A stretch of DNA of 9,318 nucleotides, from the NCBI GenBank assembly GCA_964605915.1, contig CAZSET010000160.1:1-9318 (forward strand), in the 5' to 3' direction. Positions within the stretch are counted from its first letter, which is position 1. Each line of letters starts with the position of its first letter. This DNA is from DAOVRD01 sp964605915 (GTDB lineage Bacteria > Planctomycetota > Brocadiia > SM23-32). Under the pieces are notes generated by a model. It was not told the origin of the DNA. It worked only from the letters and a program-made list of their open reading frames with translations, and did not search any database. Both the position numbers and the translations under genes were made by a program. Positions 1 to 6,640 of the stretch are shown here, piece by piece.

Positions 1-152
1 CACACGCTGAGTCCCTGGAGATGTGAAATTACACAGCTTTCTGGACTTGACTTTGGCTGGCCCAGCACCCGACATGCCCGACGCTCGGAGAGCTGCGGAA
101 ACTCCTGCCGCACCTGCTCCAGCGCAGTGCGCCGCTTCGCCGGGCTTAGCAC
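1..152 (-). pseudogene. IS3-family transposase OrfB, N-terminal fragment
   Basis: Starting at a GTG inside the end of OrfA, the frame reads VLSPAKRRTALEQV, then a short stretch, then LSERRACRVLGQPKSS. This is the well-known start of IS3 OrfB (the HTH_21 region before the DDE integrase core). After about residue 35, near base 45, the expected sequence is lost, although the frame stays open to the window edge. None of the DDE catalytic core is visible. Either the element was truncated by a deletion or another insertion near base 45, or the rest lies in rearranged form outside the window. Confidence 0.65.
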
Positions 153-262
153 TTTGCCTCCGGCGCTTCCCGTAGGATCCGGCTGTCCAGCGAAAGATCC
201 GCTACCAGCTTCTTCAGCCGGGCGTTCTCCTTCTCCAGCTCTTTGAGATGCCTGGCCATCAT
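45..262 (-). mobile_element. Remnant of an IS3-family insertion sequence
   Basis: Two overlapping minus-strand reading frames match the junction between OrfA and OrfB of IS3-family elements. The upstream frame ends in the coiled-coil tail of OrfA, and the downstream frame, offset by one base, starts with the conserved N-terminus of OrfB. This is the normal IS3 arrangement, in which a programmed -1 frameshift fuses the two. OrfB similarity stops after about 35 codons near base 45. The OrfA helix-turn-helix part is not recognisable upstream of about base 262. No terminal inverted repeats were found. It is therefore a decayed or internally deleted fragment, unless the OrfB part continues in rearranged form beyond the window edge. 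Confidence 0.75.
146..262 (-). pseudogene. IS3-family transposase OrfA, C-terminal fragment
   Basis: A 38-residue frame from two adjacent ATG codons to TAA. It carries the typical OrfA leucine-zipper tail: KELEKENARLKKLVADLSLD followed by RILREAPEAKC. In intact IS3 OrfA this coiled coil multimerises the protein and follows a helix-turn-helix DNA-binding domain. Here that domain is missing. The frame stays open upstream to about base 320 but shows no recognisable HTH residues. It overlaps the OrfB frame by a few bases, as expected for the family. It is non-functional as it stands. Confidence 0.7.
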
Positions 263-449
263 GCCCAACCCGTTGCCCCATTTCCAAGACCTTTTCAACA
301 GAGCATAGTCACATCTCAGATGCAGTACGGCTTCCTGAAAGCAGCCGCGCCAACCCGCTGTGCACCTCGAGGCTGGTAAACGGTCTCGCTGCGCAAGATG
401 CCTCCCCCGGAGAGCTTAGGATCAGCGTTGGCGTGCCGGGGGAACTGCG
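263..449. other. Non-coding stretch between IS remnant and membrane-protein gene
   Basis: No convincing gene was found here. The open frames on both strands have no recognisable protein content. The one visible structure is a perfect 8-base inverted repeat, TCCCCCGG at 403-410 and CCGGGGGA at 436-443, with a 25-base loop. It lies just past the stop codon of the minus-strand membrane-protein gene. It could act as a 3'-end hairpin, but the loop is long and no T-run follows. Confidence 0.4.
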
Positions 450-1610
450 TCACACGATAGAGTGGACAAATGGTCGAACCAATGAGAGCAGCGCAGGACC
501 CAGACTCACCGAGATGAATCTGGATAGGCGGCCCGCACCTACCGGCCACGTGGGGGCCCGTGCGATTCTGTCGTACACTGCGTATAGAGCATGCATGGTC
601 TGCGCGAGGTCGTCGGGCACTCGAAGTGCGCATCCGCCTTGCTCCCTTGCCAGGACACGCACATCATCACACAGCCGCATCAGGGCGCCGGCCACCTCTG
701 CCATGACGAGTCTTTTCTTGCGTAACATGGCGCAATGGACGGAGACCAGGGGCACAACGAACAAACCGCTCAGGAGCACGACCCACAGCGCAACGCCTGC
801 CAACAGGGGGCGCGTCAGACCGTGGACGCACAGAAGTGCCAGAGCAACAGCGGCTAGAGGCAATACGGTGTACACGGTTCTGGCTAGCGAGGCGTACACA
901 TGCTCAAGCCCCGCCCCTGCGGGATCGGCGACCACGCCCAAGGACATCGCCCTGCCTTTTTGGAAGGTACCGAGGCGTCGGAAAAGCGCGTACACTAGGT
1001 AGCTGAACAGCAGTAGGGCGGCGAGGACGTTAGGTAATAGGATACCCCAGCAAGCTGCTAAGTAAGCACGAGCAACGATGTATCCGATGGGGTGGTGGAT
1101 ACTATCCCAAACGTCATGCCGGTAGACGACGGCCGCAACAGCAGTATTGTGCGCGTTGTACGCAACAGCCAGCGCTCCCACTGTCAAGGCGCAAGCCTTG
1201 AGAGCTGTATAGGACCCGGACCTAGCCACCGCAAAGACCTGTTGAGCAACGGAGGTGACGCCACGCTCTACCTGCTCGTCTCTGAGTTCCAGACGGTCCA
1301 GGACTACCGGGAGACGCGCAAAAACGTCGCTGCACCGACAGATTGTACGTGGGAGCATCACCACAAGGACGAAGTGGAAAACGAACATAGCCAGGAAACC
1401 CCAATGCTCCAGAAGACCCACTGCCTCATCCGGCATCAGCAGCGTACCTTCGAACCAACTCACTGCGACAAGAAGAAGGGCTGGGAGGCCCAGAATGACC
1501 ATTGCTTGCCGCACGACGAGGCTTCGCGGCGCTCCCCCGAGCGAGACGAGGGCGCTCACCGGCCACAGCGTGGCGGCTAGGTCCGTAGGGGTCAACGCGG
1601 GCTTCTGCAT
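450..1610 (-). CDS. Polytopic membrane protein of unknown function
   Basis: Not recognised. The protein has 386 residues from the chosen ATG, which has GGAG eight bases upstream. The frame stays open 46 codons further upstream, but that part (Gly/Trp-rich) looks non-coding. Hydrophobic segments are visible at about residues 34-52, 70-88, 136-152, 176-208 (long, perhaps two helices), 243-264 and 268-292. A soluble stretch at about 293-360 follows, then a moderately hydrophobic end at 363-383. The tail holds an A-P-T-W-P motif near residue 352 followed by RLSRFISVSLGPALLSL. I recall PTWP-type tails from uncharacterised bacterial membrane proteins but cannot name a family. No enzymatic motif is seen. 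By eye, GC content is lower than in the genes to its right, and an IS remnant lies downstream, so it may be accessory. A hairpin after cvpA suggests it is transcribed separately from the pilT unit. Confidence 0.65.
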   Translation of the reverse strand: MQKPALTPTDLAATLWPVSALVSLGGAPRSLVVRQAMVILGLPALLLVAVSWFEGTLLMPDEAVGLLEHWGFLAMFVFHFVLVVMLPRTICRCSDVFARLPVVLDRLELRDEQVERGVTSVAQQVFAVARSGSYTALKACALTVGALAVAYNAHNTAVAAVVYRHDVWDSIHHPIGYIVARAYLAACWGILLPNVLAALLLFSYLVYALFRRLGTFQKGRAMSLGVVADPAGAGLEHVYASLARTVYTVLPLAAVALALLCVHGLTRPLLAGVALWVVLLSGLFVVPLVSVHCAMLRKKRLVMAEVAGALMRLCDDVRVLAREQGGCALRVPDDLAQTMHALYAVYDRIARAPTWPVGAGRLSRFISVSLGPALLSLVRPFVHSIV

Positions 1611-1671
1611 TCTGGGTTCTCCGCAGAACAACTGCTGTGCCCACCCGATCCCCACCAAGCCCCAGCCCATG

Positions 1672-1737
1672 GCACTTAAGTGCATCGAGTCACACCGTCC
1701 GACACCGGTACCCTGGGAGCCAAGTCCACACCGGACT
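1672..1737. promoter_or_regulatory. Palindrome and ACACCG repeats upstream of the membrane-protein gene
   Basis: The gap between the cvpA stop and the membrane-protein start holds a perfect 12-base palindrome GCACTTAAGTGC (1672-1683). It also holds three copies of ACACCG (1692-1697, 1702-1707, 1728-1733), the third inside a 5-base inverted repeat, AGTCC/GGACT (1723-1727, 1733-1737). Such an arrangement could be an operator. No convincing -35/-10 pair was found on the minus strand here, so the role is a guess. Confidence 0.25.
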
Positions 1738-1749
1738 AACCAACCCACG

Positions 1750-1777
1750 CGCTGGAACGGAGAACGGCGCTCCAGCG
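1750..1777 (-). terminator. Hairpin just downstream of cvpA
   Basis: A perfect 7-base stem, CGCTGGA (1750-1756) with TCCAGCG (1771-1777), and a 14-base loop. It starts 7 bases past the cvpA stop on the transcribed minus strand. The bases that follow include scattered T residues (GGGTTGGTT) but no clean T-run. It is a plausible factor-assisted or weak intrinsic terminator closing the dapA-pilT-cvpA unit. Confidence 0.4.
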
Positions 1778-1784
1778 GATACGA

Positions 1785-2483
1785 TCACTCGGCCGCGAAA
1801 CCGGGCAGATCCTCAACGTCTTCCCAGGTGATCGATGCATAGTTGCGGTACTTCCACAGCCACCCCCGGTCCCACTGACCATTCTGATTCGCGTCGAAGT
1901 ACCCTTCCCCTTCATCGGCGCGTCCATTCTGATTAGGGTCTTCCTCGATCCGCTCATCGTGCAGGAGAAAGGGCGTGCTGCCCCCCATCCGCTGTTCCGC
2001 GTACTTGTAGTACCGGAGCATCATGGCGCCCGTGTCCAGCACCCCCGCCTTGATCTGCAAGCGACCGTAATCCCCCGGGACGTACTTCGCAAAGGGCAGC
2101 ATGGACCAGGTGATGAGCAAGAAACCCGTAATGACCACGCCGTTGAGAACTCCGATGACCGGCCCGGCGATCTTGTCCGCGTACTCCGCACACGGGACGC
2201 TCCCGACTGTGTACTGCGTTTTCAGCCAGCGACCGAGCATGAAGACGATCGCCATTATGAGCACGAACGATATCAGGACGAAGTACTCGTGAGCCGTGGG
2301 CGTATCGGAGGTGAGGGCCTCGAACACGCGCGCCACGTGTTGGCAGAAACTCATGGCGCAAACGAAGCCGACAAGATTCCGCATGAGGGCGTACGTGGTG
2401 AAGAAGATACCATCCCTGTAGCCGGCGAAGCCCATCAGACCCAGCAGGACCAATACCACCAGGAGGCCGATCGTCGAGGTCAT
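1785..2483 (-). CDS. cvpA: CvpA-family membrane protein with C-terminal EF-hand-like loops
   Basis: A 232-residue protein. The N-terminus (MTSTIGLLVVLVLLGLMGFA, then GYRDG at 21-25) is typical of the CvpA family, which are small four-helix inner-membrane proteins first linked to colicin V secretion and later to envelope homeostasis. Hydrophobic segments lie at about 3-20, 27-48, 65-84 and 105-128. The stretch YADKIAGPVIGVLNGVVITG (101-120) matches the family's conserved 'G-x-x-x-G' third/fourth helix region. Unusual for CvpA is the tail, which contains two calcium-type loops 15 residues apart. The first is D182-N184-N186-G187-D190-E193, a complete 12-position EF-hand loop. The second is D197-N199-N201-G202-D205, with Trp at position 12. 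The start ATG has GAGG 8 bases upstream. It lies 32 bases after the PilB-like gene, in the same direction, so it is probably co-transcribed. The function of the tail is inferred to be calcium binding. Confidence 0.8.
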   Translation of the reverse strand: MTSTIGLLVVLVLLGLMGFAGYRDGIFFTTYALMRNLVGFVCAMSFCQHVARVFEALTSDTPTAHEYFVLISFVLIMAIVFMLGRWLKTQYTVGSVPCAEYADKIAGPVIGVLNGVVITGFLLITWSMLPFAKYVPGDYGRLQIKAGVLDTGAMMLRYYKYAEQRMGGSTPFLLHDERIEEDPNQNGRADEGEGYFDANQNGQWDRGWLWKYRNYASITWEDVEDLPGFAAE

Positions 2484-2515
2484 TTGCTTTTCCTCGCAGG
2501 GCGGTGTGCAGGACG

Positions 2516-4324
2516 CTAGCCGTGCCTGAGCACACGCCGGATTTCCTCTAGGGTCGTGATGCCAGCGGTGACCTTCGCCACCCCGTCCTGGTACATGGTC
2601 CTAAACGCGGTCTTGCCCGCTGCCTTCTGGATGGCCTCGGCCGAGACGCCTGGCCGCTTCAGCAGTTCCTTGACCGGCTCGGTCACGATGAGCATGGCGA
2701 AGATGCCCGTCCGGCCTTGGTACCCCGAGTTCAGACATGCTTCACAGCCGACCGGCCGATACCAGAGACCGGGTTCATTCGGATCGACATTGAGCTTCCT
2801 GAGCAGGGCCGGGTTCGGCTCTACCTCCTCTCGGCAGTTCGTGCACAACTTGCGGACCAGTCGCTGCGCCAGGACGCAAGTGACTGACTGGCTCACCAGG
2901 TCCGGTCCTCCCGCCATTCCCACGAGTTCCACCAGCGCATCCGGCGCATCATTGCCTTTGAGGGTGGTGAGCAGTTCGCCCTCCTGCACGGCGAACGTCA
3001 ACAACGTGCGGGCATGCTCCGGCGTCTTGATCTCACCGAACACCAGGACGTCCGGCCCCTCCCGCACGATTTGCTGGTAGACTGCCGCGAAGGGCCGCTC
3101 GGCGTCCATGGTCCAGCGCCGAACGTGCTCCAGCTCGAACTCCTCGGTCTCCTCCAGCATGACGATGTCCGTGGCGAAAACGTCCATTGCTCGGCAGATG
3201 CCGTATAGCGTTGTCGTCCTGCCGCCGCCGGGCGGGCCGCTGACTATGACGGCTCCTTTCTTCTGCTCGACGGCGGCCTTCACCCTCTTGACGAGCGCTT
3301 CGTGCATGCCCAGAGCTTCCAGCCCGGATCGCTGGAGGTGTGCCGTCCAGTTCGGAAGGACCAGCTGCAGCACAAGTTGCCCGCCGGAAGCGGAGACGGC
3401 CGCTTCCACCTCCACAGGTCCCGTTCCGGCCAGATCTGCTGTCATCTTGCCGGAGCCGCGCCTGATCCTTCCGCCCTTGGCAAGGCCGACGAATCGGGAG
3501 GCGCAGTTCACTACCTGCCGTGCCGTGTCGGGGTCCAAGGCCTCCACGTTCTGGAGGACGCCATCCAGCACGTACTGCACGACGTACTGCTCGCCCGCCG
3601 GCTGCACGCGCGCGGTCCGGGCACCGGTCGCTGCCCCTCGCACGATCAAGTCCATAAGAATGCCTGCCGGCTCAGTCAGCGACGGGTCCTCCTCGAACAA
3701 GTCGTCCAGGGACTGACCGGACTCGTTCCGGAGCGGCACGGACGCCCTGACCGTCCGCAGCTTGGTTTGCAGCGAAGGCACGTTCCTCAGCACGGGTATG
3801 GCAGCCAGCAAGCGGGCCCTGTGGTCGCGGCCCAGGAACTTGAACCTTTCCGGCACGACCTTGTTCCTGCCGACGATGTAGACGGTGAACGCGCCCAGGA
3901 CCAGGGCTATCGACAGGAATGCGAAGGCGGCGTGCACCAGCAGCGCCAGAAGGGTCCCGAGCCAGCCGGCCCCCGCGAGCAGCGCCGCGAACTTCAGGAA
4001 GTTCAGATTGGTGCCCCGGGCGTCGTCGCTCACCCAGGACGTTACGTAGAGCCAGAAACCGACGCTGACAATGATCAGGAGGAGCCAGAGCGGGTTGACG
4101 TACATGGGTGCGCCGCTTGGCCGGGCTGCCGCCGCTTGGCCGGGCGCGGCCGCAGCTTCGGCGGGCACTCCCTGGGCGCCCGCAGGCAATGCCTCGCCCG
4201 CCTCCTGGGCCAGGGCTGCGCCCGCCAGGACCGCTGCACCGATGATGATCGCCGTCAAGAGCACCGCCCTGCGTCGTCCCGTGCCCGACATCAATGCTGA
4301 AGCCATAGTCGCAGGTCCGTTCAC
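2516..4324 (-). CDS. Membrane-anchored, degenerate PilB/GspE-like ATPase
   Basis: A 602-residue protein of the type II secretion/type IV pilus ATPase superfamily, with an unusual N-terminus. Visible parts in order: a signal-peptide-like helix (20-40); an Ala/Pro-rich linker (41-73); membrane helices at about 78-95 and 110-150; a basic connector (VGRNKVVPERFKFLGRDH, 151-168); an N2-like domain (about 215-325); and a RecA-like ATPase core (330-602). The core keeps the tetracysteine zinc site (C494, C497, C527, C530) and the family signature LAQRLVRKLC. The nucleotide site is altered. Walker A reads GPPGGGRTTT, with Arg369 in place of the essential Lys. The Asp box is LEETEEF. Walker B keeps E431 (VFGEI) but reads KT for the usual RD. 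The His box is LKGN instead of LHTN. The soluble N1 (MshEN-type) domain is missing. The start is GTG three bases after the pilT stop. An in-frame ATG at 4306 is an alternative. It is probably a pseudo-ATPase or weak ATPase tied to the membrane, paired with the intact PilT next door. Confidence 0.85.
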   Translation of the reverse strand: MNGPATMASALMSGTGRRRAVLLTAIIIGAAVLAGAALAQEAGEALPAGAQGVPAEAAAAPGQAAAARPSGAPMYVNPLWLLLIIVSVGFWLYVTSWVSDDARGTNLNFLKFAALLAGAGWLGTLLALLVHAAFAFLSIALVLGAFTVYIVGRNKVVPERFKFLGRDHRARLLAAIPVLRNVPSLQTKLRTVRASVPLRNESGQSLDDLFEEDPSLTEPAGILMDLIVRGAATGARTARVQPAGEQYVVQYVLDGVLQNVEALDPDTARQVVNCASRFVGLAKGGRIRRGSGKMTADLAGTGPVEVEAAVSASGGQLVLQLVLPNWTAHLQRSGLEALGMHEALVKRVKAAVEQKKGAVIVSGPPGGGRTTTLYGICRAMDVFATDIVMLEETEEFELEHVRRWTMDAERPFAAVYQQIVREGPDVLVFGEIKTPEHARTLLTFAVQEGELLTTLKGNDAPDALVELVGMAGGPDLVSQSVTCVLAQRLVRKLCTNCREEVEPNPALLRKLNVDPNEPGLWYRPVGCEACLNSGYQGRTGIFAMLIVTEPVKELLKRPGVSAEAIQKAAGKTAFRTMYQDGVAKVTAGITTLEEIRRVLRHG

Positions 4325-4327
4325 GTT

Positions 4328-5428
4328 CTAGCCGATGGCGCGGTGAGCAATGTCAATGCCCTTGAGGGCCATCTCCAGGGCGTCTCTGTTGGGTGCGAAC
4401 TGAACCGCCACCCTCTTCTCGACCAGGTCCTTGTGGACCACGTTGACGAACGAATCGGTCCAGGTCTGCATCCCCTCCTCCCTGCCCACGGCTATCAGGT
4501 CCGTGATGTGAGCGTCCTCACCGTCCTCGATGGCCTTGCGAATTGGAGGATTGGTGAACATCAGCTCGACCACGGGCACCACGGGGACGTCTGCGCAGGA
4601 AGGGATGAGCTTCTGGCAGACGATGGAAACCAGGTTGAAGCTGAGGCTCTGGCGAATGAGGGAATGCTTGTCGGTCGGAAACAGGTCAAGGATACGGGAC
4701 ACCGTACTGGCGGCGCTGGAGGTGTGGAGAGTTCCGAAGACCAGGTGGCCCGTTTCCGCGGCCTGGAGCCCGGCCTGAAACGTCTCCACGTCGCGCATCT
4801 CGCCCACCAGGATCACGTCCGGGTCCTCGCGGACGGCCGCCCGCAACGCGTCCGGCCAGTCGCGGCAGTCGATGCCGATCTCACGCTGGTTGATGATGCA
4901 CCTGGCGTCGTGGTGCAGGTACTCGATGGGGTCTTCGATGGTCAGGACGTGAAGGCGGTGCTTGCGGTTGATCATGTCGACCAGGCAGGCCAGCGTCGTC
5001 GATTTGCCGGAGCCCGTCACGCCGCAGACCAGCACGAGCCCTTGCTTGACGTCAACGAGCCTGGTGAGCTCGGGTGGCAAGTGCAGGTCTTCCAGGGAAG
5101 GGATGTCCTCCGTGATCATGCGCGCCGCCAAGCTCAACCGACCCGTCTGGTAGAAGACGTTGACGCGGACGCGCCCGCGCCCGAAGTCGTGGCCGATGTC
5201 CAGGCTCCCGCGCTCCGCCAGTTCGGTCATCTTCTCCTTGCCCAGCCATTCCTCCACCAGGGAGTAAATCTGTTTCTGGGTCAGCGGATCGGACTTGGCG
5301 CGGTGCAGCTCGCCCTTTATGCGAAAGATGGGCGGGTTGCCGACCTTCAGGTGGAGGTCGCTGGCCTCCAGGTCGGGCAGTTGGTTGAACAGCACGTTCA
5401 GCTTCATGGGCCGAGATCTGTCTTGCAT
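4328..5428 (-). CDS. pilT: PilT-type twitching/retraction ATPase
   Basis: A 366-residue cytoplasmic hexameric ATPase. In type IV pili this family powers pilus retraction. All core motifs are intact: Walker A GVTGSGKSTT (136-145, Lys142), Asp box TIEDPIEY (163-170), Walker B DVILVGEMRD (204-213, Glu210) and His box TGHLVFGTLHT (226-236, His228 and His235). The PAS-like N-terminal domain carries the usual SDLHLKVGNPP start, and the C-terminal part shows REEGMQTWTDSF. Length is near the family norm (about 340-380). The start ATG is supported by GGAGG four bases upstream. The PilB-like gene begins three bases after its stop, which suggests translational coupling. It differs from classical PilT in its C-terminal signature, which reads PIRKAIEDG where AIRNLIRE is common. 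It could also be a PilU-like or other PilT paralogue. With no pilus structural genes here, its cargo is unknown. Confidence 0.93.
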   Translation of the reverse strand: MQDRSRPMKLNVLFNQLPDLEASDLHLKVGNPPIFRIKGELHRAKSDPLTQKQIYSLVEEWLGKEKMTELAERGSLDIGHDFGRGRVRVNVFYQTGRLSLAARMITEDIPSLEDLHLPPELTRLVDVKQGLVLVCGVTGSGKSTTLACLVDMINRKHRLHVLTIEDPIEYLHHDARCIINQREIGIDCRDWPDALRAAVREDPDVILVGEMRDVETFQAGLQAAETGHLVFGTLHTSSAASTVSRILDLFPTDKHSLIRQSLSFNLVSIVCQKLIPSCADVPVVPVVELMFTNPPIRKAIEDGEDAHITDLIAVGREEGMQTWTDSFVNVVHKDLVEKRVAVQFAPNRDALEMALKGIDIAHRAIG

Positions 5429-5457
5429 ATCGCCTCCGCCCTTGAGGAATCAGGAAC

Positions 5458-5498
5458 CCGGGCCTCCAGGCGGACGACCCGCCCAATTGGCGGCCCGG
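5458..5498 (-). promoter_or_regulatory. Competing hairpins between dapA and pilT
   Basis: Directly after the dapA stop lies a perfect 7-base outer stem, CCGGGCC (5458-5464) with GGCCCGG (5492-5498). Inside, CCGCC at 5479-5483 can pair either with GGCGG at 5469-5473 or with GGCGG at 5489-5493, so two folds exclude each other. No T-run follows on the minus strand. It could be a partial terminator, an RNA-processing site or simply a stabilising 3' hairpin that sets the dapA to pilT ratio. Confidence 0.35.
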
Positions 5499-6548
5499 TC
5501 AGTTCTCATAGGCCAGACCCCGCCGGTGCGCCGCGTTCGACAGGCGCTCCTCAACGTCGACGTCAAATGCCTTCGCCAGGGGCTCCAGCACCTCGGGGTC
5601 GCTCTCCCACCCCTGACGGGCCGCCGCGATGACGACCTCAAGGCCGGATGGGGTCATCCTGCCGAGCGGCCGGCGCACGGGGCCAACGGGCATTCCGAGC
5701 ACACGCATCAGCGTCTTGATAGGCAGGGGGTTCCTGGCCTTGCACAAGCGCTTGCCGTAGGGGCTGTATTCCTGAGTCTTGACGGTCACTATGTCGAAGA
5801 GCGGCCTCAAGGCAGCGGCCAGCCTCTCGCCCTCATCCCGGTCACCGGCGAGGAAGGCTTCGGTCATCCGTTGCACGGCGGCGGGCGCGACGTTGGACGC
5901 CACGCTGACGACGCCGCAGCCCCTGATCCCTTCGTCGCTCATCATCGCACGCGTCAGCCCGTCGTCGCCGCTCAAGATGTCGAAGTCGGACCCGCAGACC
6001 TCGCGGGTCCTGCGCATGTTGTCCAGACTGCCGCTGGCTTCCTTGACCGCGCTGACGTTCGGACAGTCATCCTTCAGGAGGGCCAGGTCTTCGGGCAGAA
6101 GCTGAGTGCTGCTGCGCCCGGGGATGACGTACGGTATCACCTGCACGTCGGGGAACTCCCGCGCCACCGGCTCCATGTACTCCTTGCGAATCTCAATGGA
6201 GCTGGGCCCGTTGTAGTAGGGCTCGACCAGCAGGACCGCACCGATCCCGTGATCCACCACGTGGTGCGTACTGGCGAGGGACTCCGCCGTGCTGTTCGAG
6301 CCGGTGCCGGCGATCACGGTGCATCGCCCACCCGCGAACTGGGCCGTCTTTACGATGACTTCCGCGTGCTCCTCCCAATTCAGCGTAGGGCTTTCGCCGG
6401 TCGTCCCCACGGCGAGGACGCCACTGATTCCCGCCGCGACCTGAAACTCCACAAGCCTCTGCAGGGCCCCGTAGTCGACGCCCGGGCCCTCCTCCCTCCC
6501 AAAGGGAGTAACCAGTGCGGTGTAGCATCCCTGAAACACGTGGCCCAC
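5499..6548 (-). CDS. dapA: Dihydrodipicolinate synthase family (DapA)
   Basis: A TIM-barrel class I aldolase of the DapA/NanA family, 349 residues from the chosen GTG. 4-Hydroxy-tetrahydrodipicolinate synthase condenses pyruvate with aspartate semialdehyde, the first committed step of lysine and meso-diaminopimelate synthesis. Residues matching the E. coli active site are present: GTTGE (48-52; Thr49/Thr50 = Thr44/45), PYYN (Tyr112 = Tyr107), YVIPGR (Tyr140 = Tyr133, Arg145 = Arg138) and the Schiff-base lysine in VKEASG (Lys169 = Lys161). SGDDGLT and the late NPLPIK stretch also fit. It is longer than E. coli DapA (292): there is an insert before NPLPIK and about 30 extra residues at the C-terminus. 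The start was chosen because AGGAGG lies seven bases upstream and the family begins near FxGxxTALVTPF. A GTG at 6572 with GGGGAG upstream is an alternative. Pyruvate-dependent relatives with other substrates cannot be excluded. Confidence 0.85.
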   Translation of the reverse strand: MGHVFQGCYTALVTPFGREEGPGVDYGALQRLVEFQVAAGISGVLAVGTTGESPTLNWEEHAEVIVKTAQFAGGRCTVIAGTGSNSTAESLASTHHVVDHGIGAVLLVEPYYNGPSSIEIRKEYMEPVAREFPDVQVIPYVIPGRSSTQLLPEDLALLKDDCPNVSAVKEASGSLDNMRRTREVCGSDFDILSGDDGLTRAMMSDEGIRGCGVVSVASNVAPAAVQRMTEAFLAGDRDEGERLAAALRPLFDIVTVKTQEYSPYGKRLCKARNPLPIKTLMRVLGMPVGPVRRPLGRMTPSGLEVVIAAARQGWESDPEVLEPLAKAFDVDVEERLSNAAHRRGLAYEN

Positions 6549-6592
6549 GCCGGTGCCTCCTGAGCGAGACACATCGGAACTCCCCGCAGGCG

Positions 6593-6629
6593 GGACTGAT
6601 CCACCGCAGGAGTCAGAGGCTCTCAGTCC
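6593..6629 (-). promoter_or_regulatory. Hairpin at the 5' end of the dapA transcript
   Basis: A perfect 7-base inverted repeat, GGACTGA (6593-6599) with TCAGTCC (6623-6629), and a 23-base loop. It begins about five bases after the start point expected from the upstream promoter. A smaller GC hairpin (CCCG/CGGG around 6582-6593) sits before the first possible Shine-Dalgarno sequence. Such a structure may protect the mRNA 5' end. It is too short to be a lysine riboswitch. Confidence 0.35.
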
Positions 6630-6640
6630 ATGCGCACGCT

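Noticed and set aside
433..1002. Plus-strand open frames over the membrane-protein gene, here and at 1092-1842
   Set aside because: They oppose a frame with clear periodic hydrophobic helices. Their own composition is Ser/Arg/Thr-rich and lacks domains.
1611..1748. 46-codon N-terminal extension of the membrane protein
   Set aside because: Gly/Trp-rich, overlaps palindromes and repeats, and the inner ATG at 1610 has a GGAG at good spacing.
3302..4300. Long plus-strand open frame of 332 codons
   Set aside because: Antisense to the PilB-like gene, full of His, Gln, Arg and Gly with no family resemblance; an artefact of high GC in the real gene.
4343..5632. Long plus-strand open frame of 429 codons
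   Set aside because: Antisense to pilT, whose protein is unmistakable; the composition is that of a shadow frame.
5295..6563. Long plus-strand open frame of 422 codons
   Set aside because: Antisense to dapA, which keeps all its active-site residues; no recognisable content.
6549..6634. Lysine riboswitch upstream of dapA
   Set aside because: The leader is only about 85 bases, far shorter than the L-box, and no L-box core was seen.
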